DNA from: Struthio camelus
Taxonomy: Eukaryota > Chordata > Aves > Struthioniformes > Struthionidae
NCBI RefSeq assembly: GCF_040807025.1
Contig: NC_090952.1
Location: 18,163,068-18,227,067, forward strand
Reading direction: 5' to 3'
DNA: 64,000 bases
Made by a program: the position numbers and the translations under genes. Within the stretch, counting starts at the first letter, position 1, and each line of letters begins with the position of its first letter. Below the pieces are notes generated by a model, which was not told the DNA's origin, made no database searches, and was given only the letters and a program-made list of their open reading frames with translations. This document shows positions 51,994 through 64,000 of the stretch, in pieces.

Positions 51994-54900
51994 TCACTAA
52001 AGCTCTTACTAAAAAAAGGAAACATACAGCCGTCTTCCCCTCAAAAAAAATCTGGTCTACATGAAAGAAGGCAGTCCTTTTACTGCTTTTCAATCCCAGT
52101 ACTATTCCTCCAGCTCTTTTGACCACAGTGTTGGTTTCTACCAAGTATTTGGCATAAATCTTGCTCATCTATGATATTCCTAGTAGTGTATTCCATGTTT
52201 TTTCAGTACTATAACTAAGTACATGTACATATATGCCCACTTTTCCCTTATACATACACTTCTCAGCAGCCCAAATCCTTGTATAGTTTAAGAATAACCC
52301 GAAGCATGTCATATCCATCTCAATTCATATTGTTTATTATATGCATGCTGTATTTATATTTAAATATTACATTTCCACCATGAATTTGCTATTACTATTG
52401 CTTACTTAAACTCAAGCACGCAATCTTTATATACTTCTATTTTAACACATAAAAGATGAGTGCCATTTCTTAAGCATGTATCAGAGATTAAAGGCAGTTC
52501 TTTCACCATGGCTTTTCAAAACACCTTTTTTCACTGTCCTATGCAGCCATCTGCAAACCTTAGCAGAGCTAAGAATAGAAATTTCCAAATAACTAATTTT
52601 TTATGTTCCTGGAAGTGCTGAAAAATCAATACAAATGCTAACCTTAATTTTATAGAATCTTGGGGAATGTGAAAAAGTTCTAGAACAAACAAAGATGTTT
52701 TACTAATATTGACGGTAGGGCAATAATGAATTAAATTTATAATTGTACTTGAATTTCATTCACAAACTGGAAGAACGGTACCATTCTAGCATTATAGTCT
52801 AACTCTGAAAGCAGCTGAATTTGGAACTTCATTTCCCATCTCAGTCAGCTACTATATATTATAATTGCATTGCAATAAAAAAAAAAAGAAATAAAATCTC
52901 AAAAACCCAAAATAGAGAAAGAACAGCATGAGATGCAGCACACAGAAAAACCTTAAGAATGCCAATTTCTTTCCACTTTGTCTTCAAAAAGGACCTAAAC
53001 TTGGAATTAGCTAGAAGTAAGAGTTATAGTTGAACAGCCACTAGCATTTCAGATAAGAAAGATCCTCATCATCTTCAAAATCCCTCTCAGTGACACATGT
53101 ACCTGTGGATTTTCTCAAACTGTTCACTGTCATGCAACTGCAATAATCCCTACATCAGCTGACAAGGCATCAGCAGTCCAGAACCCCAACACGCACAGCC
53201 TGCCTTGCACATCTGTTTTTTTCATGCTAGATATGAAGGGCCAATATAGCACCTTCACACTGTTCAGTACTGCCCCAGCACAAACCAGTATCATGTCTCA
53301 GTTGCAATAGGAAAAGGAGGAAGTTTTCGTTCTGCAAAAAGAGGAGAGAATTAAAAATGAAATCAAAATGAATTTGATAAGAAGCCTTCAAGAAGTATGC
53401 TCTACTTCATTCCGAAAGGCTCCCCAACCCCCCCAAAATATATGGATCCCAACATTTTGGTTCTCACCTATTTTGCTTTCTCTTTCAGGACATGATGGTT
53501 CTCTATTACTAGATTGCTTCTCTACAGATAACAGCACTATACCAGTGTTATGTGATGGGCTACAAATAGATTAAGTTTAGTCACATTATGAACTATGAAA
53601 TCTTAGGAAGCATGAGGAAGTTGCCTTTAACAATTTCATGTAGTGGTATGTAAAGCTACCTTTCTCCTAGAGCTTTAAATCATTGGGCTTTGATTGCTGC
53701 AAAAGCAATGCAACAGGGACAGAAGTCAAGAAGCAAAACAGGCATTGCTGATTCATGCATAAAAAATAAACCAGATTTCCTCACAAAATATTTTTAAAGA
53801 AGTATCTCGGTGAAATATCTTAATTTACTTGGCTTATTATACAAATAACATTGACTGAAAGTAGAATAGTTGTTTTGTTTGCACAAAGTGCATACACTAT
53901 TATTTTATCTACTTTTCTAAAGCAAACTGGATCTCCTTCATATCCTAAAAAAAAAATCTTTTAAACTACTTAAATAATAAGCCTCCCTGATTCTCTGTTG
54001 TGCTAGTCTTTACACAAGGGTCTTATTTGTACTTCCTATAATTATATGTCTGCACATCTGCAAATGTGTTTATCGTTAACAACTATATTACGACAATAAA
54101 TTTGAATCTTTAGAGGAAAGTTCAAGGATAATGTTCCACATACAGAAGCAATAAGAAGGAAAACTTTTGTAGAGTCATAGTATTTCCTTTGCTGTAATTT
54201 TAAGGAATTAGCCTATCTTTAATACCTTAGTAATACCTTAGGCACTCTTAATTCTAATGGTATACTGATGTTTACAAGTTTTACTGGTTCCCACAAGTTC
54301 TGAGCAAGCAAGAGCTTTATAGATTTGGCTCAAAGACAAGGTGACCCAAAAACTAGCAAAGCACATTCTGCAGTTCAAGCAAAACAGATCTTGCAGTGTC
54401 ACTTCAAGAATTAATTCCAGAGAAGAGATGAATAGAAGTGCTGGCAGTTTCATTCACAACCCTTCAAAAGCAAAGTAAAATCCATTCCATACCATACCAG
54501 AACTAAAACTGAGTATTTCCAAAATTTTATAAAACTCTCTCATGACTGATGCCATCAGCTGTCAATACAACGCTTACATTGTAATCAATTCTTAACAGCG
54601 TCTAGTTGGTAGATACAATTTTTTCTAACAACTCTATGTATTTATATATTATATATATTAGTACTGCAAAAAGGTACTTTTGTCAATTTTTGAAAATATG
54701 GTATGAGATTTCCTCTAGACAAATTTGTTGGCAGCAAGATTTTCTAAAATACAATAATTTATCAGGCAAATATACACTGTTCAAAGATAAGCTATGTAAA
54801 ATTGAGCAGCATGTGCGTATTTTAAGAGTCTTAAGGAGTAGCTTAACAGTTTCTCAGCTGAAGTTAACACAGAAATCGTGCTATCAAAGTGATTGATTTT

Positions 54901-55812
54901 GCACATTAAGGATTGAATTATATCTTATCTGTAGTTGCACAAACTTAGCAGACCTGAGTTTGTATCTACGTGATACAAGGAAAGAAATGGGAAATTGAAA
55001 TTTGAAAAAGAAACCTACATCACATACTTGAAAGCAACAGGAAGCATCTTACTACCCTTATGGCTGATAAGACATGGCAACATAGTCTGTAGTTGTTGAA
55101 TACATGGTAAGCTTATTTCTGTTTACACAAAAATATTTCCACAACTTTATGTAAGAAATGAGAGCTGTACCATAAACTAGGCAAGAATGCATGGCTGAGA
55201 CCTGCAGAATTGCCAGTATATAGCTCCAGTAGCAGAAATAATCACCTGAAACTGTGCAATGTTGTCATTTTAAATTACTGAACAACATCTGCAAACAGAC
55301 ATTCCGTGCTACGTAATAAAGAAATAATAGATGCCTGGAATGATTTATGGTTTGGGGAGAATCCACTGAAACCTAATAGCTTTTTGACAGGACTGAAAAT
55401 GAACAGACCAGACTTAATAACTATACTGGTGGACCATATCATTTGCTGACTAAAGAATTTTTTAAAAAAAAGTTTTTGCATTCCCTTTATTTGCTCCAAA
55501 GTCAAGCAGTTTAGGAGACTTTGCCTCAAACTTGAAAATGAATTATTTATATTAGGTTATGGAACTGTGTATCAGTAGAATTTCCATATAATTGTATTAA
55601 CATTACTAAATTGAAGAGGTAGAAAATGTGCATTCAGCCTAGGGGTAAATAGTATAGCAAAAAATATCAAAATTGGCTTTGAGAAAAATCAGCAGGATAT
55701 AGAAGATAAATAAAACTGCTTTAAGGTAAAAATGAAGTAAGAAAGGCTTTAATCATGCTATGGAAGGAAGGAATTTTGCACTGAATTCTTTATAGGAATG
55801 ACAGGACGACCA

Positions 55813-55855
55813 TGCGCGCATGCACACACATACACACACATATACGCACACACAA
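55813..55855. repeat. Imperfect CA/CG-containing microsatellite
   Basis: A GCGCGC core followed by interrupted CA repeats (cacaca, tacacacaca, cgcacacaca). Alternating purine-pyrimidine, so potentially Z-DNA-forming. Confidence 0.85.
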
Positions 55856-57000
55856 ATAATTTGCAGTTCAGGAAAACTACCTTACTGTTAGAAAACTTTA
55901 CTTCAGTGTTCTCTCCTCTTTGGGGAAATGGGAAGCTGTATTTCAATTATTTTACAGTTTGCTGAAGAGAACATAATGTAAGGACAATTTTGCAGCGTGG
56001 ACTAGTTCTGCAAAGCGGACCAGGTGCCTGAAATCTTCCCATTTCAGATTATCTCATTATGAGTTGAGATTTTGGCTTTTCGGAGATTATGGATTTACAC
56101 TCACGACAGAATATTTTAAACAGGCTTCAGCAAAGAAGCTGATATTTCTTTTTTATTCCTTTTTCCAAATGCATGCTTTTTTAATTCTTGGGCCAAAACT
56201 CTTTCAAACCCTTCTGGCAGCTCCTTTGCCATGGCTCATGTAGCAATTCTGTTTCATTTTCAGTAGCAAAGCCCGTTTGCATGGTTATGTTAATTCAAAC
56301 AAGCTCTCTCTAGCTTCAGTTGCCACACAAACAGCTTCTAATGGTTTGAAAAAACTCTGAATTCTCCCTCAAACCTTATAAGCCCTGCTTCTGGCAGGCT
56401 CAGCTAGGTTGTATCCCATTCTGCACTGCAAAGCTCTCCATAGGTGAGTTGTGCTCATTCACAAAACCTGGACTAGACAGAGTACCAGCAGCAGCTGATG
56501 AATACTAATTAAAATTTGAAGAGAGTAGGACAGAGCTATTAGTTTCACCTCATTCCCCCTTTACTTTTATATTTTGCTGCCATATATCACTCTCATTTGT
56601 GAATGATGTCTCCAAAGAGTTCTGTGCATAGCCATAAGGATGATGACCCAAAATAAAGCCAATCCTTAAATATCATAGTAACACCAAGTAAAACTATTAG
56701 TCTCTATATACTAAAAAGTCCAATGCTGTACTGGTACTAAGTATATAATTTTTTCCCACTTAGGCAATGAATCGGCAATTCGATTTTCAGAGTGCAGTCA
56801 CCTCTGCTAAAGGCAAATGACTTCACCAAGCTCCTACAAAAGTAAAAACTCTGGCCACATATACCCAAAGACGCACCTTTTGCAGTTTAGGTCTCAGTCT
56901 TGCAAAAGCTTAGATGCATGTTTAGCTTAATAAGTTAAGCACATGCTGCTAATATGAAGAGAAGTTTGGTATACATGAATCATTTTGCAGGACTGGACAA

Positions 57001-57250
57001 GCCTCTTTTCCTAGGGAGTGAGCAGGGGAGAGGTTTCGATCCTCACTGCCTGACTTCCCAGCCTGGGGCATGGCTTGCACCGCTGCCCCACCAGCCTGGC
57101 AAGCAGGGACCTGGCTCCTCTGCAGCCAGGGAGCAGGGCTGGCACTAGGCACCTGCCACGACGAGGTGCTGGGAGCTCCCTCTGCCTTTCGGGAGCCGCA
57201 CGGCTCACAGCCACCACATTTCGCAAGACAGGACCCCATGCCAACCAAAA
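57001..57250. other. Local GC-rich patch
   Basis: A 250-base patch clearly richer in G+C than its surroundings, with about eight CpG. It gives overlapping open frames on both strands and in several frames (57070-57324 plus, 56949-57248 minus and others), the signature of few stop codons in GC-rich DNA and not of one selected frame. It could be a piece of an unrecognised repeat or LTR, a small CpG-containing regulatory element, or a non-coding exon. Confidence 0.5.
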
Positions 57251-60200
57251 GTTTGAAACAAAATCATTTCTCTCTTCTCTGCTCTATTGGGAGAAGAAAA
57301 GATGCCAAAGGCCTCTGGAGCTAAGGCTGCAAAACCAACCTGGGGCCAGGCCCCACTGACCAAGGACAACTCGGAGACGGCAGGCTGGAAAAGAGACTGA
57401 CCTGCAAGTCCCTTCCTCCTGCCTGGCTTTCCCCTCCAAGCTGTAGTTACTTTGCACATCAAAACAACAACAACAAAAAAACCATTGGCAAAAGTGAACT
57501 GAGAGTAAAACTGGAACAGTCACACTGCTGGACTTTCTTTTCAGCTAGGGGAGCCTCATCTGTCACGTGCACACGTCTTCATCACTGATCTATACGTAAC
57601 TTCAAACAACATCAAATAAACTATTACCAACATTTCCCACCCATACAATGAAATATCATTCAATTCACATAGCTTGTCATCTAGATTTTTTTTAATCGTC
57701 TTTTCATCTATCTCTTTATTAAATCTCCAATTTGCTTTCCCTGCAATGGATTCATTTTACCATTCTAGACAAACAAATGCAAAAAAGCACGGAGGAGTGA
57801 TTGCAGGCAAGTCAAATGAGCGCTGCCTTGTCAACAAAGCCTATTAGTGACCCAGATGTAAAAGACTGAATGCTTACAATCAGTTAGGTATATATGTGAG
57901 TTATTTGGAAGGGATAAACAAAGAATTTAATGACTAAAGGAGGCTACTAAACCTTGTATGCATTTGGATGCCCATTAGCCATTAATCCTTAAAGGATTAT
58001 TTACAATGTTTTCCATCCTGCCAAAAAGACAATAGAACAGAGATTAATGTGAACTGTCTCAGGATGAACTCGAGAACTTCCTCCTGAGTGTATTAAAATT
58101 TCAGATCTCATTCTAGCATCCAGTCTACTTGTTAAAATTATTGCACTAATATGGGACTGCCCAATACTTAAAAAAATCCATTGTTATTGATAATCATATG
58201 TATAGCCAAATAGCCTGCTATTTATCTAGTGTTATTACCTGTGCAAAAATTACTGGATTCGGAATCACAAGAATATGGCCAAACTCAAAAGTAAAAATTC
58301 AAAGTAATTTTTGTGCTGTTTCAGTTTCACAATCCTACTTGTTTATCTCCTATAACGGAAGGAGCTTTTCCCTCCTTGGATTCAAAGTAATGCATTATCT
58401 GAGTGTCTATCTTTCTCTTTGTACCCCTAAACTCTGGCCAACTTTTTACTGAGTGGACACGATTTGCCCTCTGGAATCCACCCTTGCTTCAAATTAAAAG
58501 CTTAGCAAGATGAGTTATTAGCTAAAAAGCTAGTCTTAAGAAGCAGCGTTGAGTGAAGAAGAAATCCATGGTGCAGCCTTCCCATATAACCTGTGGTTGG
58601 TAGCAGCTTGTGAGATAAAATCTTTCCCCTCTGGGATAATCCAGTCATTCTTCCCTAGGAATGAATGCTACTCTCTTCCATAACAGTATGTGGTTTATGA
58701 CTCATATCTTTTGGCTGGTATGTCCTGCATTTCCCCATTCACATTATGAAAGCAATAATCCAGGCTTTGGAAGCATTTAAAATGAAGGAATAAAGCGTCT
58801 ACATATACCATGGGGTCGTAGACTCATCTGGCTCCAATTACCTAGCAGCTCGGTTGATCCCTTTCTCCCCACCTCATTACTAAGTGATAAGGAATATTGC
58901 AGAACTAGTCTCTGTCTCTGAGGTTACGGGAGTTGTGTCATGCAGAAAGAGCCAACGTTGCCAGAAGTAAAAAATATCTACTGAAAATATTTTTAGACAC
59001 ATATAATCCTTAAAGCATTGAAGGGACAGGAGAATTGGCTAATATCAAACACATAATAAAAGCTGCAAGGGCAAAACTGAAGTCATGCTAAAGAGTAAGC
59101 CTAGTTAGTAATGTATCATGAAAGCAAATCAGAGCCAAAGATCTTACCATGAGGGAACCAGAAAGTATCAGAAGGCTGTAATTTCTCCTGAAGGATGGAA
59201 GCTTCAAAAAGGCAGTGTTTTGACTTTATTTCTTTTCTTTCTTCATTGAAGAAGGAAAAAAAGACATGATTTTGTCCAAATGTTTACAATATGTTACTTA
59301 TTGCAGAGTGTAAACAATTCACCTAGAACACAGAAATTAATGTAAGGTTGTATATCTGGGAATTATAGATCAGAGAATTATCATTACTCTGTATGCTAAC
59401 CCAGTCATTTCAAAGCACTTGTTTTCTGAAATTCAAATTAAAACACTTCATTAAATCTTTAAAAAATTATCTTTTCATACCACTGTGAATTATCTATGTC
59501 AGATTGACTGTTCATTATTTGAGTGATCAGAGGGATACGGAACAAACTCTTCTGAAAATAGAAACTAAGTCATTGTAAATCCCTTAAAAACATACCCAAC
59601 TGAACTGGAGAGCAAACTAGAATGAAGATAATTTCATAGGAAGCCTTCTTCTCCCTGGCAAAAAATGTCATTCTAAACATAGCTCATTTTCAGAAATCAT
59701 CCTTTCTCTGCCACTTCATAGCTTTGCTTATCAGTTTCTACAGTAATGCTGCAGCAGTGCATGGCTGCCGGAGTGCTTCTAGCTCACTGGACCAAAAGTT
59801 TTTACTTGTCAGAGGTCAAACAGAGAATTACTGTGTATGTATGTGTTGCACTAGGTTTGAGCTTGTGCTCAGTTATTAAAACCAAACACAAATGTATATC
59901 TGTAATTACACTTTCACAAATAAATTTGAAGTTTGCAAAGTATTGGAAATTATAAAACTAAAAATCAAACACAACCAGTCTTCTACAAATACAGCTTACA
60001 AACCAATTTAACATCTTGACAATAAAGCTTTATGAAAGCACATAACTGCCTGTATTTTCAATGTTTGTAATAGAACTGAAATCTAGAAAATTTTCTTCAG
60101 CTGGGGGTTTTTACAGTGCAACAGATCTATATAAAATGTTGCTAGAAATGGCTCTTTAGAAAATAGTACTGCTTAGAACAGTTTTAAATAGCCTGCAGAA

Positions 60201-63200
60201 AATAATAAGCTATATTTAATGATGCTACTGTTTAATAAATTATTTTTATGCCTTAATTTAACATTATAGTTTTAAATTTACAGTAATTGAAAAAAATTGA
60301 GTATTCCACAGATGTTGCATACATATATAATAATGATCATACTTCCATAAATTGTGGAAATAAAAGTAAGTATAGCTCATTAAAGGATTCATTACATTCA
60401 GCTATTTTTTTTGTAAAACATTCCAGTAAAATACAAAGGACTTTTTTTTTTTGGTGTGATGGCTTATAGACAACAAAAAGGCAAAATACTTTCCAAAACG
60501 TGCCCAATGACCAGTAGGTTTCCCACAGATGACCAGTAAAACGTAACAGAAAACAAGGAAGCTCAGCTGTGCATCTTAACAACTCTGTGAGAATCACCTT
60601 TTCTTCAGATTAATGTTCAGCACTTCAAGTACTCTAGAGAAATATACAACATATTTTTACAGCATAGAAGGTACTAAGTTCATCCTAGGTGAATCAGTGA
60701 TTTAGAGGAAAAGTTGGCAATACAACTGAAAATAGTTGCTGTGTTGCAGAGAGATTTGTTACACAGTATTGATCAAAATCAAAGAATGAAGCAAACTGTA
60801 GTGAGATTCCTCCTGAGGGACAGTCACAGAATCAATGACTGCATCCAAAAAAATATCCATCCATTGAATTTTGAGATCTTCTACTGTAACAGAGACACAG
60901 TACTTATGCTGCAATTGAGATTTTTAATTTACTTTAGGTATTGTAGGAACTAGAAAAAAATCTTCTCTGATTTCATCTACACTTCTCTAGTTGACTTACA
61001 GTAACTGGAATAAACTTACTATTGTTTTTGTTAATTGCATTAAGATATCGCATTCATTTATAGCCAATGTTAGAATATTCAAGTAATTGATGGGTTAGAT
61101 AAAAATCATACTGAAGAATATTTCCCTAATTTTCTATTACCTAGAAATATTCCCTAATATTTCCCTAATTATTTCTCTCTTCCTTTCCCTTAACTAAAAA
61201 CTTCTTGCTGCTATGCATTGGATAGTTCTGCTTAGAAGAAACACACATATGTGGGTTATCGAAATGTCTATATCACAAAGATTCAGTCTTCTAGAAATCA
61301 TTGCAGAGCAGGCAAATGTTTCCAAGAGTTGTTATATTCTATAATGCAATAAAATCTATCTAAATAAAAACAAAATACAAATCTGAGAATGTTTCAAAAT
61401 AGCCCCCCAGTTCAGAAGAGATTAGTTTTAAATTTCTAAAACTAGATTGGATATGAATCATTGCTATCTATGTGCATGCTCAGCTACACACATCTTTAAG
61501 TATTTTAGTGAAGTATGTACCTTCATGTCATTGAGAGAACATCAGACAGTCCACCATCACGCAACACAGTTAATACATCCAAAAGACAAGCAGCATTCAT
61601 GTACTTAAAATAGCTTATTGTCTGAAATAAATCACATATGAATATATTGTGGAAAAAAAATTACATTTGTTTCTAAATAAAGGAAGAGTTTTGAGAACGG
61701 AGAGATGACATGCCACACAAATTACATCAAATTATTCAGATACTCAGCAGGCTGTAGAAGTAGTTCATCCTCTGTTACAAAAAGTATCCCTCATGTTTTA
61801 GCTTCTCATACAAAACTCTTGGGTTAGTGCCATAGGGATACATTAATATATTTTAAGCAATATTGACCATTCAATTTACAATCTTAGAAGTAAATTGGAA
61901 GTCTTTCCTTGCAAGTAGTTTTATCTTGCCCCAAGGGACGCCTGAAACAGGTTAGGATTAAAAGCAGCTTGTTACACAAGTTTTTGGTTCTTCATAAGGG
62001 AAAGAGATGATAAAAGGAAGACACAGATCTAGCTTTAGCTTGTTGGTTAGTTAGCGGGCCAGGCGACACAGCCTTCCTCTTACAAGCAATAGATAAGGGC
62101 ACAGCAGTGAGCAGCAAGTATGCATACTGGGCAAGAAAACTCGTTTAACTTGTAAGACCCTGTTCATCCTCAGAAAGCTGTGAACCCATTATTAGTTTAG
62201 CATACCCCTGTTTGTTAAGAAAGCCTTTCAGGTGCACTGAGTGAGTAAGTGATAGAATAGTAGTTAGGAGGTCAATATATCTTTGGCTACTGAAAAAATT
62301 ACAGTGCAAGTAGCATACAGATTTTTGACAGTATAACAGTTCTGAGAAATAGAACAGAGGGCTGGTTCAAGGTGGAAAGTATTAATATATAACACTGATG
62401 CCTTTAAAAGTGTTTTCCAAAGGCTGAAGTTTCAGTCCAAGGTTTAGGATTCCCTAGGGATGTTTCCTTTTCCTAACAAAGGTTTAAAGACACACATTAA
62501 GGGAGTTCACAGCATAAGATGAAGCACCTTAACAGCATGGTATGTCTAAAAGTTGATGATCATAAGAATTTGACCTGGAGATAATGGTGCAATTTGTCAT
62601 CATCATGAGCCTTTCATGATGAGGAAAATCATTTGAAGTCTTTTGTCTCCATTTGCAGATGTAAACTACTATAAAAATCAGACTTAAATAAGTTGAACTT
62701 ACGTGCCAGAAGAACACTGAAGATCTGGGAACTACCCTGGTTCATTGAGTGTAAGAGTACTGAAGAGTAAAGAATTTTAAATGGCACTCTGGTCATCAAT
62801 TTTACTATGCCTTAACTAGTGCTCCTGGAATAAAAAAGCAAGGAAGAATTAAGATTGTTTTCTTTGATATTTAATACTTCATACTAATGTCTTAGGAACA
62901 TATAATTATATAGAAAAACTAAAAAGTTAAAACTGGAAATACCAAAATTTATGTCAAATAAGATTTGTGCACAATTAACCAAAATATTGACAAAAATAAG
63001 ATACTTATAAAAAAATTCTGTGCTTTAGGGCTAGGTGAAAAAGCAAGTTAATTTTGCAGGTTGTTGCAGAAAGAAAATAATTCTTATACTGCTATAAAGT
63101 ACCAGGCAGAGTAATCTTGAGCTTTTTATTAAAGCTTCTTGGACTCTACTAAGTCTATGAAGAGAGTGTGATTTAAACATCTTACTATATGTATGATTTG

Positions 63201-64000
63201 AATCACAAGACAGACTTTTAGGATTTCTATACTGTTTCCTTTAGAAAATAAAATATTTGTTACTTACAAGTAGACTATATATCCTAGTGATGCCTTTTCT
63301 GCTACAGGCACTTGTTATTACGTAAGTGAGAGGTCTGCAAGCCAGAATGATTAGACTGTGTCAGGCAGAAAAACAATGATGAGGTGTGTTCCTGCATACA
63401 GAAAGCAATTCCAAAGGAATAAAACACCTAAATGGATCAGCAAGAAGGAGTTATTAAGTAAACAGATTCAAATTGGTTTTCTTTTCCTGCTGGTTTCTCT
63501 CATAACATTTTCATTAACATGAAACATAAAATTACAAAATAATTGACTGATACAGTACTGTACAGCTGCTGTATGTCTATACAGTATAGACTATACGCAT
63601 CTTACTCAAACACCCAAAACTGAGCTGGGAACTTAGAATGAAATTAAAGTTTTTGTCTCAAAGGCTGCTTGTCTACAGCCGCTAACACGGAAATTCAAAT
63701 TGTTACACCTACAGAAAATCCTTTCACATCCCTGGGGTTTGGGCTGGCAGAAATCTCAATGAATTTCATGTCCGAGACTATGAGACATGGGGACTGGATC
63801 AAGTAAGACTACCGATGAAGTTTTGAAAGAATTTAGGCCATCATAACCTACACTAAAACAAGAGATGCTGCTCCTCCTCACGCCTTTGTCCTAGTCTGTA
63901 ACTGGATTTTTCAACCATCTTCCATGCTAAAAAGTCAGATTTAATGCATTGTCAGGTATCATCTTCTACTTCCTTTCCAGCAATCTATATTCTTTTTAGA
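57251..64000. other. AT-rich spacer, no gene recognised
   Basis: No gene, RNA or named repeat. The word aatatttccctaatt is repeated at 61117-61131 and 61156-61170, with a shorter variant between. Two palindromes lie at 63551-63562 and 63575-63591. All open frames are under 90 codons. Confidence 0.5.

Larger units (their letters stand above)
51098..57000. other. AT-rich spacer, no gene recognised
   Basis: About 6 kb with only short frames (under 100 codons). It contains a 17-A run (51977-51993) and a CA-rich microsatellite, listed separately. Confidence 0.5.

Noticed and set aside
56949..57523. Six or more overlapping frames on both strands as coding exons
   Set aside because: They overlap in several frames at once, which reflects the GC-rich patch and not selection on one frame.
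1..64000. CRISPR arrays, bacterial genes, operons, phage or tRNA/rRNA genes
   Set aside because: No regularly spaced repeats, no dense coding and no cloverleaf or rRNA core were seen. The sequence is vertebrate-like throughout.

Overview
This window reads as non-coding DNA from a bird chromosome, either a gene desert or the inside of a very large intron. The evidence is an AT-rich background, many short runs of A/T and microsatellites, no long gene-like open frames, and two CR1 LINE copies of different age, one with an ORF2 product very typical of birds. I could not name any host protein-coding exon, tRNA or rRNA. That means 'none recognised by eye'; small exons of a large gene could have been missed.

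Layout. Positions 41-1885 hold a 5'-truncated CR1 LINE on the minus strand, with most of its reverse transcriptase (RT) still readable. Positions 1886-6229 are AT-rich spacer with G, C and A/C runs. Positions 6230-9137 hold the most unusual object: a decayed LINE on the plus strand that shows, in order, RT fingers, a possible RT thumb, an RNase H domain, and a cysteine-containing C-terminal tail. CR1, the standard bird LINE, has no RNase H, so this belongs to another lineage (I/R1/LOA/Jockey-like). Positions 9138-39772 are mostly unannotatable spacer. They contain one good MIR-like SINE relic (16110-16230), a weaker one (17054-17115), two candidate CTCF motifs, a 21-base G run, several microsatellites, a 24-bp AT palindrome flanked by direct repeats, and two unrecognised open frames pointing away from each other near 20 kb.

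Positions 39773-40740 hold a second, much older CR1 3' fragment on the minus strand. A short hAT/Charlie-like terminus may sit at 51031-51097, and a local GC-rich patch lies at 57001-57250. The rest, to 64000, is AT-rich spacer with no feature I can support.

Nothing here forms an operon or a pathway. The biology is transposon history: layers of LINEs, SINEs and perhaps a DNA transposon of different ages, with a possible foreign LINE among them.
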